56,714 bases of DNA from Nitrospinaceae bacterium (lineage in GTDB: Bacteria > Nitrospinota > Nitrospinia > Nitrospinales > VA-1), in the NCBI GenBank assembly GCA_029261455.1, contig JAJDBH010000073.1, positions 1-56,714 of the forward strand, written 5' to 3'. Position 1 is the stretch's first letter. The number at the start of each line of letters is the position of its first letter. A model generated the notes under the pieces. That model did no database searches. It had not been told where the DNA came from and was given only the letters and a program-made list of their open reading frames with translations. This document shows, one piece after another, positions 8,088 through 16,326 of the stretch. The position numbers were made by a program, and so were the translations under genes.

Positions 8088-9059
8088 ATGAACGAACCAA
8101 ACCCATATCTTGAAGCGGATGCCCTGCCGCCTTCTAAAGGCTTATTTCAGGAGCGTTGGGATATTCTCAAACGCAATCGAATGGCCTATGCTAGTTTCTG
8201 GTTCCTGATGTTCTTGTTAGGCTTGGCGGTGCTGGGGAAAATTTTCACACAGACAGTGGTGGTTTTCGATCCTAAAGTAGTGCGGTTGTCAGAAAAATTT
8301 CTCCCGCCATTCACGGCTTTCGCCAGCACTCTGACACCTAAGGAAGATGCGCCGGTGTTGGGCATTTATCTATTGGGCACTGACGAATTGGGACGAGATG
8401 TGTTTGCTCGTATGTTGGAAGGCACCTCAGTTTCACTCACCGTGGGTTTTGTGGCGGTGGGGATATCGCTCACAGTTGGAGTGTTTTTTGGCGGCGTGGC
8501 GGGTTTTTATGGCCGAGTGAAGCTGGGATTCATCACTGTGGATACGATTATCATGCGTTTTGTCGATATCATGCTTTGCTTTCCCACATTCTTTTTAATT
8601 TTGACGGTGGTTGCGTTATTGCCGCCGAGCATTTACAACATAATGATTGTCATTGGCCTGACCAGTTGGATGGGGACAGCGCGGTTTGTTCGGGCAGAGT
8701 TTTTATCTCTTCGCGATCAGGATTTTGTAGTCGCTGCAAAGAGCCAGGCGATTCCTGAATGGCGTATCATTTTTATTCATATGGTGCCAAACGCAATTGC
8801 CCCGGTTCTGGTTTCGGCCACTATTGGTGTGGCAACAGCTATCTTGACTGAATCGAGTTTAAGTTTTCTGGGTTTTGGTGTGCAACCTCCTGATGCGACT
8901 TGGGGAAATATTCTCGCTGATGGTAAAACTTTTTTGTTCGATGCGCCCTGGCTGACTTTTATTCCCGGATTCACCATCCTGTTTGTGGTGCTGGCCTTCA
9001 ACCTTTGCGGTGAAGGTTTGCGCGAAGCCTTCAACCCGAAACTCAGATCAACTTCTTAA
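8088..9059 (+). CDS. Oligopeptide-type ABC transporter permease (DppC family)
   Basis: A 323-residue partner of the preceding permease. A short cytoplasmic N-terminus with the OppC-type basic region (RWDILKRNRMAYASF) leads into the first helix. A periplasmic loop with LLGTDELGRDVFARMLEGT follows, the signature of DppC/OppC subunits. The EAA loop reads FVVAAKSQAIPEWRIIFIHMVPNAIAPV. The C-terminus (GEGLREAFNPKLR) is also typical. It would form the heterodimeric membrane channel with the DppB-type protein. Substrates of this family are di- or oligopeptides, nickel or heme; the sequence here does not distinguish them. The ABC-F gene follows after 15 bases and may share the transcript, but ABC-F proteins are not transport ATPases. 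Confidence 0.9.
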   Translation: MNEPNPYLEADALPPSKGLFQERWDILKRNRMAYASFWFLMFLLGLAVLGKIFTQTVVVFDPKVVRLSEKFLPPFTAFASTLTPKEDAPVLGIYLLGTDELGRDVFARMLEGTSVSLTVGFVAVGISLTVGVFFGGVAGFYGRVKLGFITVDTIIMRFVDIMLCFPTFFLILTVVALLPPSIYNIMIVIGLTSWMGTARFVRAEFLSLRDQDFVVAAKSQAIPEWRIIFIHMVPNAIAPVLVSATIGVATAILTESSLSFLGFGVQPPDATWGNILADGKTFLFDAPWLTFIPGFTILFVVLAFNLCGEGLREAFNPKLRSTS

Positions 9060-9074
9060 AGACAGAGATACCTA

Positions 9075-11057
9075 GTGATATTTGTTGAGCAAGTGAGTAA
9101 ACAGTTTGGTTCCAAGGCACTCTTTGAAGATGTCAGCTTCCATCTACGCCCCGGAGAAAAGGTGGGGCTGGTTGGCGAGAACGGAACTGGCAAGACCACG
9201 TTCTTTAAAGTCATGACCGGGAAAGCTATGCCAGATAAGGGCAGGGTGACCCTTCGCAAAGGTTTGCGTCTGGGTCTTCTTGAGCAGGAAATGGAAGGTG
9301 GGAGCGAAACGGTTCTCGAAAGGGTGGTGCTGGGTGACCCGCATTTCCTCAAGGTAAAAACCGAAATGGAAAAATTGGAATCAGACCAGACTTTTCATGA
9401 ACGATATGGAGACCTGCAACACGAGTTTGAACGGTTGGGAGGTTATGATCGGGAAGCTCGGGCAAAAATCATTCTTCAGGGATTAGGATTCAAACCCGGA
9501 GGATGGGAAAAGTCGCTCGACCAATTATCAGGTGGTTGGAGAATGCGGTGCGAGCTTTCACGTTTGTTGTTACAGAGCCCTGATATCCTTTTACTGGATG
9601 AGCCGTCCAACCATCTTGATTTGCGATCGGTGGTCTGGCTGGAGTCATTCCTGAAAGCTCATGAAGGCAGTGTCCTGATTATTTCGCATGATCGCAGGTT
9701 TTTAAATTCCCTGGTAAGTCGAATTGTTGAATTAGAACGTGGATCGCTCTCGATATATACCGGAAATTATGATGACTATGAGAGACAGAAACAGGAGAAA
9801 GCGGAGTTACTGGAGTCTCAAGCTGCTAACCAAAGCCGAAAAATTGCCGAGGTGGAACGGTTTATAGAAAGGTTCCGTGCCAAAAACACCAAGGCCACAC
9901 AGGTGCAAAGCCGAATCAAGATGCTGGATAAAATGGAGCGGGTGCAAACGACCCAGAGTACAAAAGCGATTCATTTCCGTTTTCCCCAGCCGGTGCGTAC
10001 AGGACGGAATGTTTTGGAGATAGAAGGCATTAGCAAAACTTATGGAACTCTCAAGGTGTACGAAAATTTTTCCATCAACCTTGAAAGAGGCTGGAAAGTG
10101 GCATTGGTGGGTGAGAACGGCGCTGGGAAATCCACCCTACTTAAACTGATGGCGGGTGCGCTTCAGCCGGATACTGGAGAAGTGAAACTTGGGGCGAATG
10201 TTACCCGATCTTATTTTGCCCAGCATCAGGGCGAGACGTTGAATTTTAACCATACTGTTTTTCAATCTCTGGAAGAGTCTGCTCCGGGACTCCTGCTCAC
10301 TGAGAAGCGAAATATTCTGGGAGCATTCTTGTTTGCCGGGGATGATGTGGAGAAGAAAGTTTCCGTTCTTTCAGGAGGCGAACGCTCCCGGCTGGCTCTG
10401 GCGCGGATGTTGTGTGGGGGTGGTTCATCGAAAAGTGGGAATGCCAGCGCAAGCTCTTCTCGTCCCCCTTCCTTGATTTTGTTTGATGAGCCGACAAATC
10501 ATTTGGATATGAGGTCACGGGAACATTTAGCGGCGGTATTGTCGGATTATGACGGCAGTCTGGTTGTGATTTCTCATGACCGGTTTTTTCTGGATGGATT
10601 TATCAACCGGGTGTGGGAAGTGGACGCGGGGGGGATTAAAGAGTATCCAGGCCATTACAGTAATTTTGAATGGGCAAAATCAAAAGAAGTCCAAGATGTT
10701 GAGGTTTCTTCGGGGCCGGCAAAGGAGCCTTCTTCATCGCAGTTGAACAAGGATAGAAAAAAGAAGGAAGCGGAAGAAAGGAACCAGCGTTATAAAAACC
10801 TGAAACCTCTTCAAACAAGGTTATCTAAAGTGGAGTCTCGATTGGAAGTTTTAATGCAGAAGAATGAAACTTTGCAGGCGAGGCTAGCTGATGCCGGTAT
10901 TTATGAGGAGGGTGAGAAACCCCGGTTATTGAAAACTTTGGAAGAGCAGACAACACTGAAGGCTGAAGAGAAAATTCATATGCAGGAATGGGACGAACTG
11001 ACAATAGCTATCGAAGAAATTGAGAGTTCGGAGCAAAAAGATTTTTCAGAGACTTAA
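9075..11057 (+). CDS. ABC-F family ATPase (ribosome-associated, Uup/YheS-like)
   Basis: A 660-residue protein with two ATP-binding cassettes in one chain and no membrane segment. Cassette 1 has Walker A GENGTGKTT, signature LSGGW and Walker B LLLDEPSNHLD. Cassette 2 has GENGAGKST, LSGGERSRLALARML and LILFDEPTNHLD. The inter-cassette linker (about 235-310) is long, charged and helical, as in the P-site tRNA interaction motif of ABC-F translation factors. A C-terminal coiled coil of about 80 residues follows a Ser/Lys-rich stretch, as in Uup and YheS. The start is a GTG at 9075. A Ser/Ala-rich insertion (about 450-465) precedes the second Walker B. The role is presumably relief of stalled ribosomes. 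The 3' end overlaps a small convergent gene by 12 bases. Confidence 0.9.
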   Translation: MIFVEQVSKQFGSKALFEDVSFHLRPGEKVGLVGENGTGKTTFFKVMTGKAMPDKGRVTLRKGLRLGLLEQEMEGGSETVLERVVLGDPHFLKVKTEMEKLESDQTFHERYGDLQHEFERLGGYDREARAKIILQGLGFKPGGWEKSLDQLSGGWRMRCELSRLLLQSPDILLLDEPSNHLDLRSVVWLESFLKAHEGSVLIISHDRRFLNSLVSRIVELERGSLSIYTGNYDDYERQKQEKAELLESQAANQSRKIAEVERFIERFRAKNTKATQVQSRIKMLDKMERVQTTQSTKAIHFRFPQPVRTGRNVLEIEGISKTYGTLKVYENFSINLERGWKVALVGENGAGKSTLLKLMAGALQPDTGEVKLGANVTRSYFAQHQGETLNFNHTVFQSLEESAPGLLLTEKRNILGAFLFAGDDVEKKVSVLSGGERSRLALARMLCGGGSSKSGNASASSSRPPSLILFDEPTNHLDMRSREHLAAVLSDYDGSLVVISHDRFFLDGFINRVWEVDAGGIKEYPGHYSNFEWAKSKEVQDVEVSSGPAKEPSSSQLNKDRKKKEAEERNQRYKNLKPLQTRLSKVESRLEVLMQKNETLQARLADAGIYEEGEKPRLLKTLEEQTTLKAEEKIHMQEWDELTIAIEEIESSEQKDFSET

Positions 11058-11246
11058 ATGCCCTTTTTTGAGGAGGTGTTCAAACTCATCATCATTTTTG
11101 CAGGTTGCCAGAAATCTCAGGTTATCTTCGCTGATTTCGCGGCTACCGCTCATCCATTCTTTGATATAACCCTCCTTAATCTTGACCGATGATCCCGGTT
11201 TAGTAGTTTTAGAAACTTTTTCTGAGTTTTCTCTTTTTGCTTCCAT
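11046..11246 (-). CDS. Small hypothetical protein, 66 residues
   Basis: The frame is open from 11324, but the ATG at 11246 is preceded by GGAAG at seven bases and starts a plausible soluble protein, MEAKRENSEK. The upstream extension would be an unrelated Leu/Tyr-rich stretch. The N-terminal 25 residues are Lys/Ser/Thr-rich and probably disordered. The rest (GYIKEWMSGSREISEDNLRF) looks like two short helices. It overlaps the convergent ABC-F stop by 12 bases. I do not recognise a family, and there is no partner gene. Support comes from the start site and the non-random composition only. Confidence 0.45.
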   Translation of the reverse strand: MEAKRENSEKVSKTTKPGSSVKIKEGYIKEWMSGSREISEDNLRFLATCKNDDEFEHLLKKGHLSL

Positions 11247-11479
11247 AATATTTCTTCCGCGAATGAGGTTAAGAGACTTACCTGAATTAAGATAAAGCAA
11301 GGCATATATCATAAGTAGCGGCATAAAGAGTTCTAAAGATGAGACCGATGCAAAACATAAGTTTTTAAAGTGAAAAATACTTTCTATGAGGCTTGGTGAT
11401 AAGTTGAAGTTTAGTTTCGATCAGGATAAATCGATGAATTTAGTTTGATTTTTTACAAATTTGATAAACTTTTCTATAC

Positions 11480-12025
11480 ATGCTTGAACTTCCTACGATA
11501 CTTTTGATTTGTGGATTACTGATCCTGGCAGGGATGGTGATTTTACCAATTTTTTTCGGGGCTCCCTGGCATCCGCTCATGCCTGGAACGATCCGACGAA
11601 TTTTGCGATTTGCTGAGGTAGGGCCGGGAGAAACCGTTTGCGACTTGGGGTGTGGTGAGGGGCGAGTTCTAATTACTGCAGCAAAAGAGTTTTCTGCCAG
11701 AGCCATCGGTGTGGAGATTGATCCTTTAAAAGTTGTGTTGGCTCGCCTGCTAACTAGAATTAATGGAGTCGATGACAGGGTGAATATTGTGCGGGGTAAC
11801 TTGTTTGATTTTGATCCCGGTTCCGCTGATGTGCTTTATCTTTACCTGACTCATCAGGCGATGGACAAATTGTTCCCGGAGATTTTAAAAAAATTAAAAC
11901 CATCAGTAAGAATCGTATCCTATCGATTTTGCCTACGCGGCATGACACCGGAAAAAGTCAGCGAAGACAAAACCTTGTTTCTTTACCAGTTGGATAAGGG
12001 GTCCAAAATTAACAGCTACTACTAG
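11480..12025 (+). CDS. Membrane-anchored SAM-dependent methyltransferase (FAM173-like)
   Basis: A 181-residue class I methyltransferase. One hydrophobic helix (about residues 5-25, ILLICGLLILAGMVILPIFF) precedes the catalytic domain. Motif I reads VCDLGCGEGRVLITAAK and motif II ends in GVEIDP. The segment YLYLTHQAMDKLFPEILKKL followed by VRIVSYRF resembles the FAM173 group of protein-lysine methyltransferases, whose eukaryotic members modify mitochondrial inner-membrane proteins. The single N-terminal helix plus the domain fits a cytoplasmic-face enzyme acting on a membrane or membrane-associated substrate. The substrate is an inference; the methyltransferase fold is clear. No Shine-Dalgarno site is obvious before ATG 11480, and TATAC abuts the ATG, so the start is less certain. 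Confidence 0.75.
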   Translation: MLELPTILLICGLLILAGMVILPIFFGAPWHPLMPGTIRRILRFAEVGPGETVCDLGCGEGRVLITAAKEFSARAIGVEIDPLKVVLARLLTRINGVDDRVNIVRGNLFDFDPGSADVLYLYLTHQAMDKLFPEILKKLKPSVRIVSYRFCLRGMTPEKVSEDKTLFLYQLDKGSKINSYY

Positions 12026-12328
12026 GCGTAGGGCCAATGTGCAATGGCTTTCTCTGGCGAGTAAATAGTTTTCTCGGCGGAGGCTGATAGTCTGAATGGG
12101 TTTGTTATAAGTATCCCCTCCTTTATAGTGAAGGGTAGGGTTGGCTGGTTTAGAGCTTTCGCGATTCATGTGTGACCCCGGCATTTCAATGTGTCCACTA
12201 AAACGAGGGAATATCAAACCTTGACGGATTGAGTAAACCCCCTCTGTCTACCTTATCGGGGGGAAGTTTTTCAGGTTGCTTCTCACGCTAGTGAGGCCGA
12301 GATAATCTTTGCTGGCAGAAAAAAGCTG
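12026..12328. other. Convergent intergenic region, no gene seen
   Basis: This 303-base gap separates the convergent methyltransferase and PHP-like genes. A CCCCC/GGGGG stem (12238-12242 with 12258-12262, 15-base loop) is followed by AAGTTTTT on the plus strand and could be a weak terminator for the methyltransferase gene. Frames through the gap lack starts with ribosome-binding sites and have no recognisable product. Confidence 0.4.
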
Positions 12329-14341
12329 CTACTCGTCAGCCCCGCGCTCAGCGGCCCATTGGACGACACCTTCCCAGATATAACCAGATCGGTTTTTGTG
12401 TTTCACCACCAGCCAGTTTTTGTTATTGAGTTCGATATTGGTTCTTCTCACGAAATTTACCTCTTCGCCTTTGCGGAGTTTGGCGATGTTGGGAAAAACG
12501 GTTCCGGGTCCCTTTTTTAATTCCACTCCATCGGTCATGACCCGTAAACGCTTTCCTGGGGTCAACTCAACCACGGGCAGTTTTTGCGGGGCAGGTTCTT
12601 TTACGGCCGTTTTGACTGGAGGTGGTTCGCTCATTACGGGTTTAGGAACGGGAACGGTGGCTCGGGTTTTTTGAGGAGGTGAGGGTGTTGGCACTGAGAG
12701 AGTCGGTGGTGCAGGCGATGATGCGCCCGAAAGCATTGCGACTCTGGGAGCCTTTGGTTTTGCAGCCGGAGCGGCTGGGGCCACGACAGTTTTTTTCATG
12801 ACAGGGGCGGGACGTGCCGGGGCAGGCTTGGGTGCTGGAGCCGATGCGACATCCACCCCAATATTGTCGACAAACTTCACAAAAATAGGATTGGAAACCA
12901 AATGGTCCGTGGGCGAGACAATTGCTTTGACTCGATAATAAACGGGTTTAACTCGGTCTATACCAACATCTCTCCAGGTTAAATCATAAGGCAGTGAAAC
13001 GGTTTCTTCTTTGACGAGTGCCCCGTTACGGATGATCTGAATTTGAGCCGTTTTGGTTCCTCCTTGCACGGAGCGGAGTTTCATGTTGACGGTGGGAAAA
13101 TCTGTTGCAACCAGTTCTTCTCCCATAGTGACTTGGTTGCCGGCCTTTTGGTCTTGGACCACAAACTCATCGAGTGAAAGTCGGTTCGTGTCAGTTTGTC
13201 GAACGGCGTACATCCTGCCCTTTCGCATCGCATCGAGCACGGAGTCATTACTACTTTCTCGTACAAGAAAAACGGTGCGTACAGAGCCGAGGCTATCCCC
13301 ATTTTGGTTTTCGCAAAGATAATCATTGCTTCCAAAACCCCAAACCGGACGTTCCCGATTTCCATCCAGATATTCCATGAGTACCTGATCCCATTGTTGG
13401 CCTGGATTGGTTTGAACGATGGGTTGATCGCCCACGGCTTGGAACCCGGTATAGTTTTGTGTTTTTAACAGGTCATCCGGATAAGGCAGAGTTTCCAGCG
13501 AGAGGGTGTCTTTCTGGCTGATGCCAGTAGTGGCTTCCATATGGTTCCAAAAAACCAGTGCGCCTTTGGATGTGGTGAAATCTATTAAATTTTGATAAGG
13601 CTCCATACCTTGATCCCCGTCGTAAGCATTGTAAGGGGAGCTTTGAAACGGGTGATTATTTACAGCCAATAAGGCGAAGAGCAACATGAGGGGCACGGTG
13701 ATTTTGCGTAAATAACCTTTGTAAACTGCACCGACTGTCAGCATAAATAAAACGCTGGTGACTATGAAATTATTGAGAAGCTCTTGGGTATATTTTTTTG
13801 ATAAATTACTATTGGGCAAAGGTAATTGTTCATAATCCTGCGCGGAGGGCATTCCGAAAACCAGCAAATGCTTATCCCAATTGTGGGCTGTGAGATTTTT
13901 ATCGTAGTTACTTCCGGTCCAGAAATAAAAGGGGATGGTTTCCACTCCGGGAATCAACAATGTGTGCTCAAACTTGCGGTCGTTATCTTTAATCTCTGAT
14001 AAATACCCTCCTGCTCCCCGGTCGAGTACTGAAGGTCCTTGATGAATATCTTTAAAAATTCTTTCAAGCGGTTTGACTCCAAATTCAATGGAGTTGCGGG
14101 CAAAGTCTCCAAACAAAACCACATCTATTTTCTGGCGCTCCGCCTGGCTGGCAATATCTGTGATGGACGAACAGCCTTCGCTGAAACTGGATTTAATATC
14201 AGCGACCCCATCAATTTGAATATAAAGGGCTGACGCGCTGGAAGGGAAGAAGACCAACAGGGCGCATAGCAAAAACATTGCGCCACTACATCGTGGTATA
14301 AGTTTTTTTATAGGATAAGTGAACGACGGCAAACGAATCAA
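12329..14341 (-). CDS. Secreted or membrane PHP-like protein with degenerate metal site and C-terminal SH3 domain
   Basis: A 670-residue envelope protein. A signal sequence (MFLLCALLVFFPSSASA) ends near residue 38. The next 300 residues align by eye with PHP-type phosphoesterases, but the first motif, normally H-x-H, reads ADIKSSFSEGCSS, and the usual T-D-H reads FGDF. The third-motif Glu (IPGVET) and a late Asp (GFGSNDY) remain. Two helices near residues 195-235 interrupt the domain. A beta-rich region (about 400-490) follows, then a Pro/Ala-rich linker (about 500-600) and a C-terminal bacterial SH3 domain (LKKGPGTVFPNIAKLRKGEEV). The protein therefore probably binds the wall rather than hydrolysing phosphate esters. 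The start is TTG 14341; ATG 14278 is an alternative that keeps the signal peptide. Confidence 0.7.
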   Translation of the reverse strand: MIRLPSFTYPIKKLIPRCSGAMFLLCALLVFFPSSASALYIQIDGVADIKSSFSEGCSSITDIASQAERQKIDVVLFGDFARNSIEFGVKPLERIFKDIHQGPSVLDRGAGGYLSEIKDNDRKFEHTLLIPGVETIPFYFWTGSNYDKNLTAHNWDKHLLVFGMPSAQDYEQLPLPNSNLSKKYTQELLNNFIVTSVLFMLTVGAVYKGYLRKITVPLMLLFALLAVNNHPFQSSPYNAYDGDQGMEPYQNLIDFTTSKGALVFWNHMEATTGISQKDTLSLETLPYPDDLLKTQNYTGFQAVGDQPIVQTNPGQQWDQVLMEYLDGNRERPVWGFGSNDYLCENQNGDSLGSVRTVFLVRESSNDSVLDAMRKGRMYAVRQTDTNRLSLDEFVVQDQKAGNQVTMGEELVATDFPTVNMKLRSVQGGTKTAQIQIIRNGALVKEETVSLPYDLTWRDVGIDRVKPVYYRVKAIVSPTDHLVSNPIFVKFVDNIGVDVASAPAPKPAPARPAPVMKKTVVAPAAPAAKPKAPRVAMLSGASSPAPPTLSVPTPSPPQKTRATVPVPKPVMSEPPPVKTAVKEPAPQKLPVVELTPGKRLRVMTDGVELKKGPGTVFPNIAKLRKGEEVNFVRRTNIELNNKNWLVVKHKNRSGYIWEGVVQWAAERGADE

Positions 14342-14686
14342 GGCCTGAAAACCTCCAACTATTTGATCCTTAGAATGTTAATTGTATTAAAACATAGAGT
14401 TTGAGCACACTCTATCTAAAACGTATCAATGATTTTATGGTCTAAATGAGGATTTGCGGCTAAATTTTTTTGTGGTCTGACAATTTATGGTATACTTAAC
14501 TGGTTGAGTTTGAATGGTTTCCCCCCACCGGCGAGCCGCTGGTGGCAATGTGCAGAAACTTAATCGGGATAATAAAGAGTTACCCGGTGGTATGAGTTCC
14601 TGCTATCTACCTCCCCTGCTAAGGGGCGGGAATGGGGTGTCGGTCCTGTCTGAAGTTCTCAAAATAATCCCAAAGGGTTGAGTTTA
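14342..14686 (+). promoter_or_regulatory. Divergent intergenic region with promoter and structured 5' leader
   Basis: TATACT at 14491-14496, preceded by TG one base upstream (extended -10) and a T-rich -35 region, predicts a start near 14503 and a leader of about 185 bases before ATG 14687. The leader holds a stem CCACCGGC (14525-14532) with GCTGGTGG (14538-14545), a competing partner CCGGTGG (14584-14590) for the same left arm, and a CCCCT/AGGGG hairpin (14613-14617 with 14622-14626). No T tract follows either hairpin. I could not match it to a riboswitch class I know. No open frame of interest lies in the region. Confidence 0.45.
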
Positions 14687-16168
14687 ATGGCATCCAGACT
14701 TCTAGTTGCTGACGATAGCACCACTATCCAAAAAATTGTTTCCATGGCTTTTGAAAATGAAGACGTGGAGGTTGAAGGTGTCGGAGATGGTCAAGAAGCT
14801 TTTGACCGAATTGCAGAATTTAATCCTGATATCGTTTTGGCCGATGTCGATATGCCCGGTCTGGATGGTTTTGAGTTGAGCGCGAAAATTAAGGAATCCC
14901 CGGAAACGATTGGTATCAAGGTTCTGCTGTTGGCTAGTGACTTTGAGGACTTTGATGAACAGCGCTACCAAACATGTGGTGCGAATAACCATATCTCGAA
15001 ACCGTTCAAGTCTGATGATATTGTGACCATGGTTAAAAGCCTGCTGGAAGGCAACGATGATGTTGCTGCGCTTTCTTACGCTGACTTGCCAGTGGAAAGC
15101 CCTGTTGAACCAGACAGCGCAGAAATTATCGAACAATCGGGGGACGATTCTGAAGTGGTCTCTGAAGTTTTAGAGAATTTAAAAGTGCCGGAACCTCAGG
15201 AGGAACCGAGCCTTGAGGAGTTATTGGACTCGGTCGAAAAACTTTCGTCGGTGGGAACAGAAACCCCAGACTTGGGAGATGAAGAAGCGCTGGAAAGTGA
15301 AACGCCGATGGATGAGGAGTTGGAACTACCCGAGCCTGTGGAGTTGTCGGCAGATGATGAGACTTTAGATTTGGCAGAAGCAGACTCTATGGAGCCGATG
15401 GACCTTTCTGAGCTTTCTGGGCTTCTGGAAGAACCTGTGGCTCCAGAGCCGGAAGAAGAGGCACCTGATGCGGCACTTGAAAACGATGATGACATTATGG
15501 ATCAAATGATTCGTGGTGTTGAAGAGCTTAAGGAGTCCGTTCAACCCTCCAGTCCAGATTCAGAAGAGGAATTTTCTTTTGTAGAATCCGAATCGGATGA
15601 GCTGGAAAGCTATAATGCCGAGGAGCCGGAGATATTTGCCGAGGTTCGTCCGCGTAAAATGGACGATATGGATGATTTAGATTCTGCGTTCAAGGAGCTT
15701 TCCAAAGGAGGAAGGCCAGACCACACCAGTCATGAGGCGAAGCGTCCTGAATTGTCATCGTTGGGTGGAATTGTTCCCGAGCCAGAAGATCTTTTGGAGC
15801 ATATTGCACCTGGTGCGTTTTCCGAGGTGGGCAAACGCCCTGCAACTCCAGAAGATATAAAAGAAAATCTGGATTACATTTCCGGGTTTTCTGACCAAGA
15901 CGATTCCCCTGATATGGATCCACGTAATTTGCGTTCAAGGGATTGGAGTTATGAAGCTGGGGATGACCACTTTACTCAAGCAATTGCCGAAGAGGTTAAG
16001 CAGATATTAAAAAAATCGTTGGGCACTTCTCTGGAAAAAGAAGTTTACGGGTTGTCCGATGCGATTTTAAAAACCATCCGTGAGGTGGTGAGAGAGGTCA
16101 CTCCAGAAATTGCCCGAAAGGTGATTCGAGAAGAGATTGAAAAAATTAAAAAGCAGGACATGTATTAG
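14687..16168 (+). CDS. Response regulator with long acidic linker and conserved amphipathic C-terminus
   Basis: From ATG 14687 the product is 493 residues. Residues 1-120 form a receiver domain: acidic pair in LLVADDST, phospho-acceptor Asp in IVLADVDMPGLDG, conserved Lys in ISKPFKSDD. Residues of about 125-400 are extremely rich in Glu, Asp, Pro and Ser with very few basic residues and are probably disordered. The last 75 residues form helices ending in ILKTIREVVREVTPEIARKV and then a charged helix. Similar receiver proteins with this tail occur in deltaproteobacteria and relatives, where the tail may be a docking or oligomerisation element. AAAGGG lies nine bases before the ATG; the frame extends to TTG 14678, which I consider less likely. 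No kinase is adjacent. It is followed by valS after 158 bases. Confidence 0.85.
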   Translation: MASRLLVADDSTTIQKIVSMAFENEDVEVEGVGDGQEAFDRIAEFNPDIVLADVDMPGLDGFELSAKIKESPETIGIKVLLLASDFEDFDEQRYQTCGANNHISKPFKSDDIVTMVKSLLEGNDDVAALSYADLPVESPVEPDSAEIIEQSGDDSEVVSEVLENLKVPEPQEEPSLEELLDSVEKLSSVGTETPDLGDEEALESETPMDEELELPEPVELSADDETLDLAEADSMEPMDLSELSGLLEEPVAPEPEEEAPDAALENDDDIMDQMIRGVEELKESVQPSSPDSEEEFSFVESESDELESYNAEEPEIFAEVRPRKMDDMDDLDSAFKELSKGGRPDHTSHEAKRPELSSLGGIVPEPEDLLEHIAPGAFSEVGKRPATPEDIKENLDYISGFSDQDDSPDMDPRNLRSRDWSYEAGDDHFTQAIAEEVKQILKKSLGTSLEKEVYGLSDAILKTIREVVREVTPEIARKVIREEIEKIKKQDMY

Positions 16169-16271
16169 CCTGCTTTATGACCCGCTCCATGTATTAAAGA
16201 AATTCATTCCTCATTCAGAGGCACCCTGAAATATAAAGTTCGTCATTACTTAAAACTCTTTTTGCGTGTTT

Positions 16272-16306
16272 CAGGCAAAGCGGAGAGTGTTTATTATTTT
16301 TGCCTG
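16272..16306 (+). promoter_or_regulatory. Hairpin in the valS leader
   Basis: CAGGCAAA (16272-16279) and TTTGCCTG (16299-16306) form a perfect eight-base-pair stem with a 19-base loop. AAGGAAG begins two bases after it and ATG 16327 follows, so folding could affect access to the ribosome-binding site. It is not followed directly by a T run, though seven T residues occur at 16315-16321. Confidence 0.35.
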
Positions 16307-16326
16307 CAAGGAAGTTTTTTTATCGA

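Noticed and set aside
11463-11482. TATACA overlapping the methyltransferase ATG as a leaderless promoter
   Set aside because: The -10 would put the transcript start after the ATG, so it does not fit the leaderless pattern.
11933-12217. 94-codon minus-strand frame in the convergent gap
   Set aside because: It overlaps the methyltransferase gene end, lacks a start site and has random composition.
14503-14686. c-di-GMP, cobalamin or fluoride riboswitch in the structured leader
   Set aside because: I looked for the conserved core sequences of these classes and none is present.
16169-16326. T-box leader for valS
   Set aside because: No T-box sequence or anti-terminator is present; only a simple hairpin is seen.
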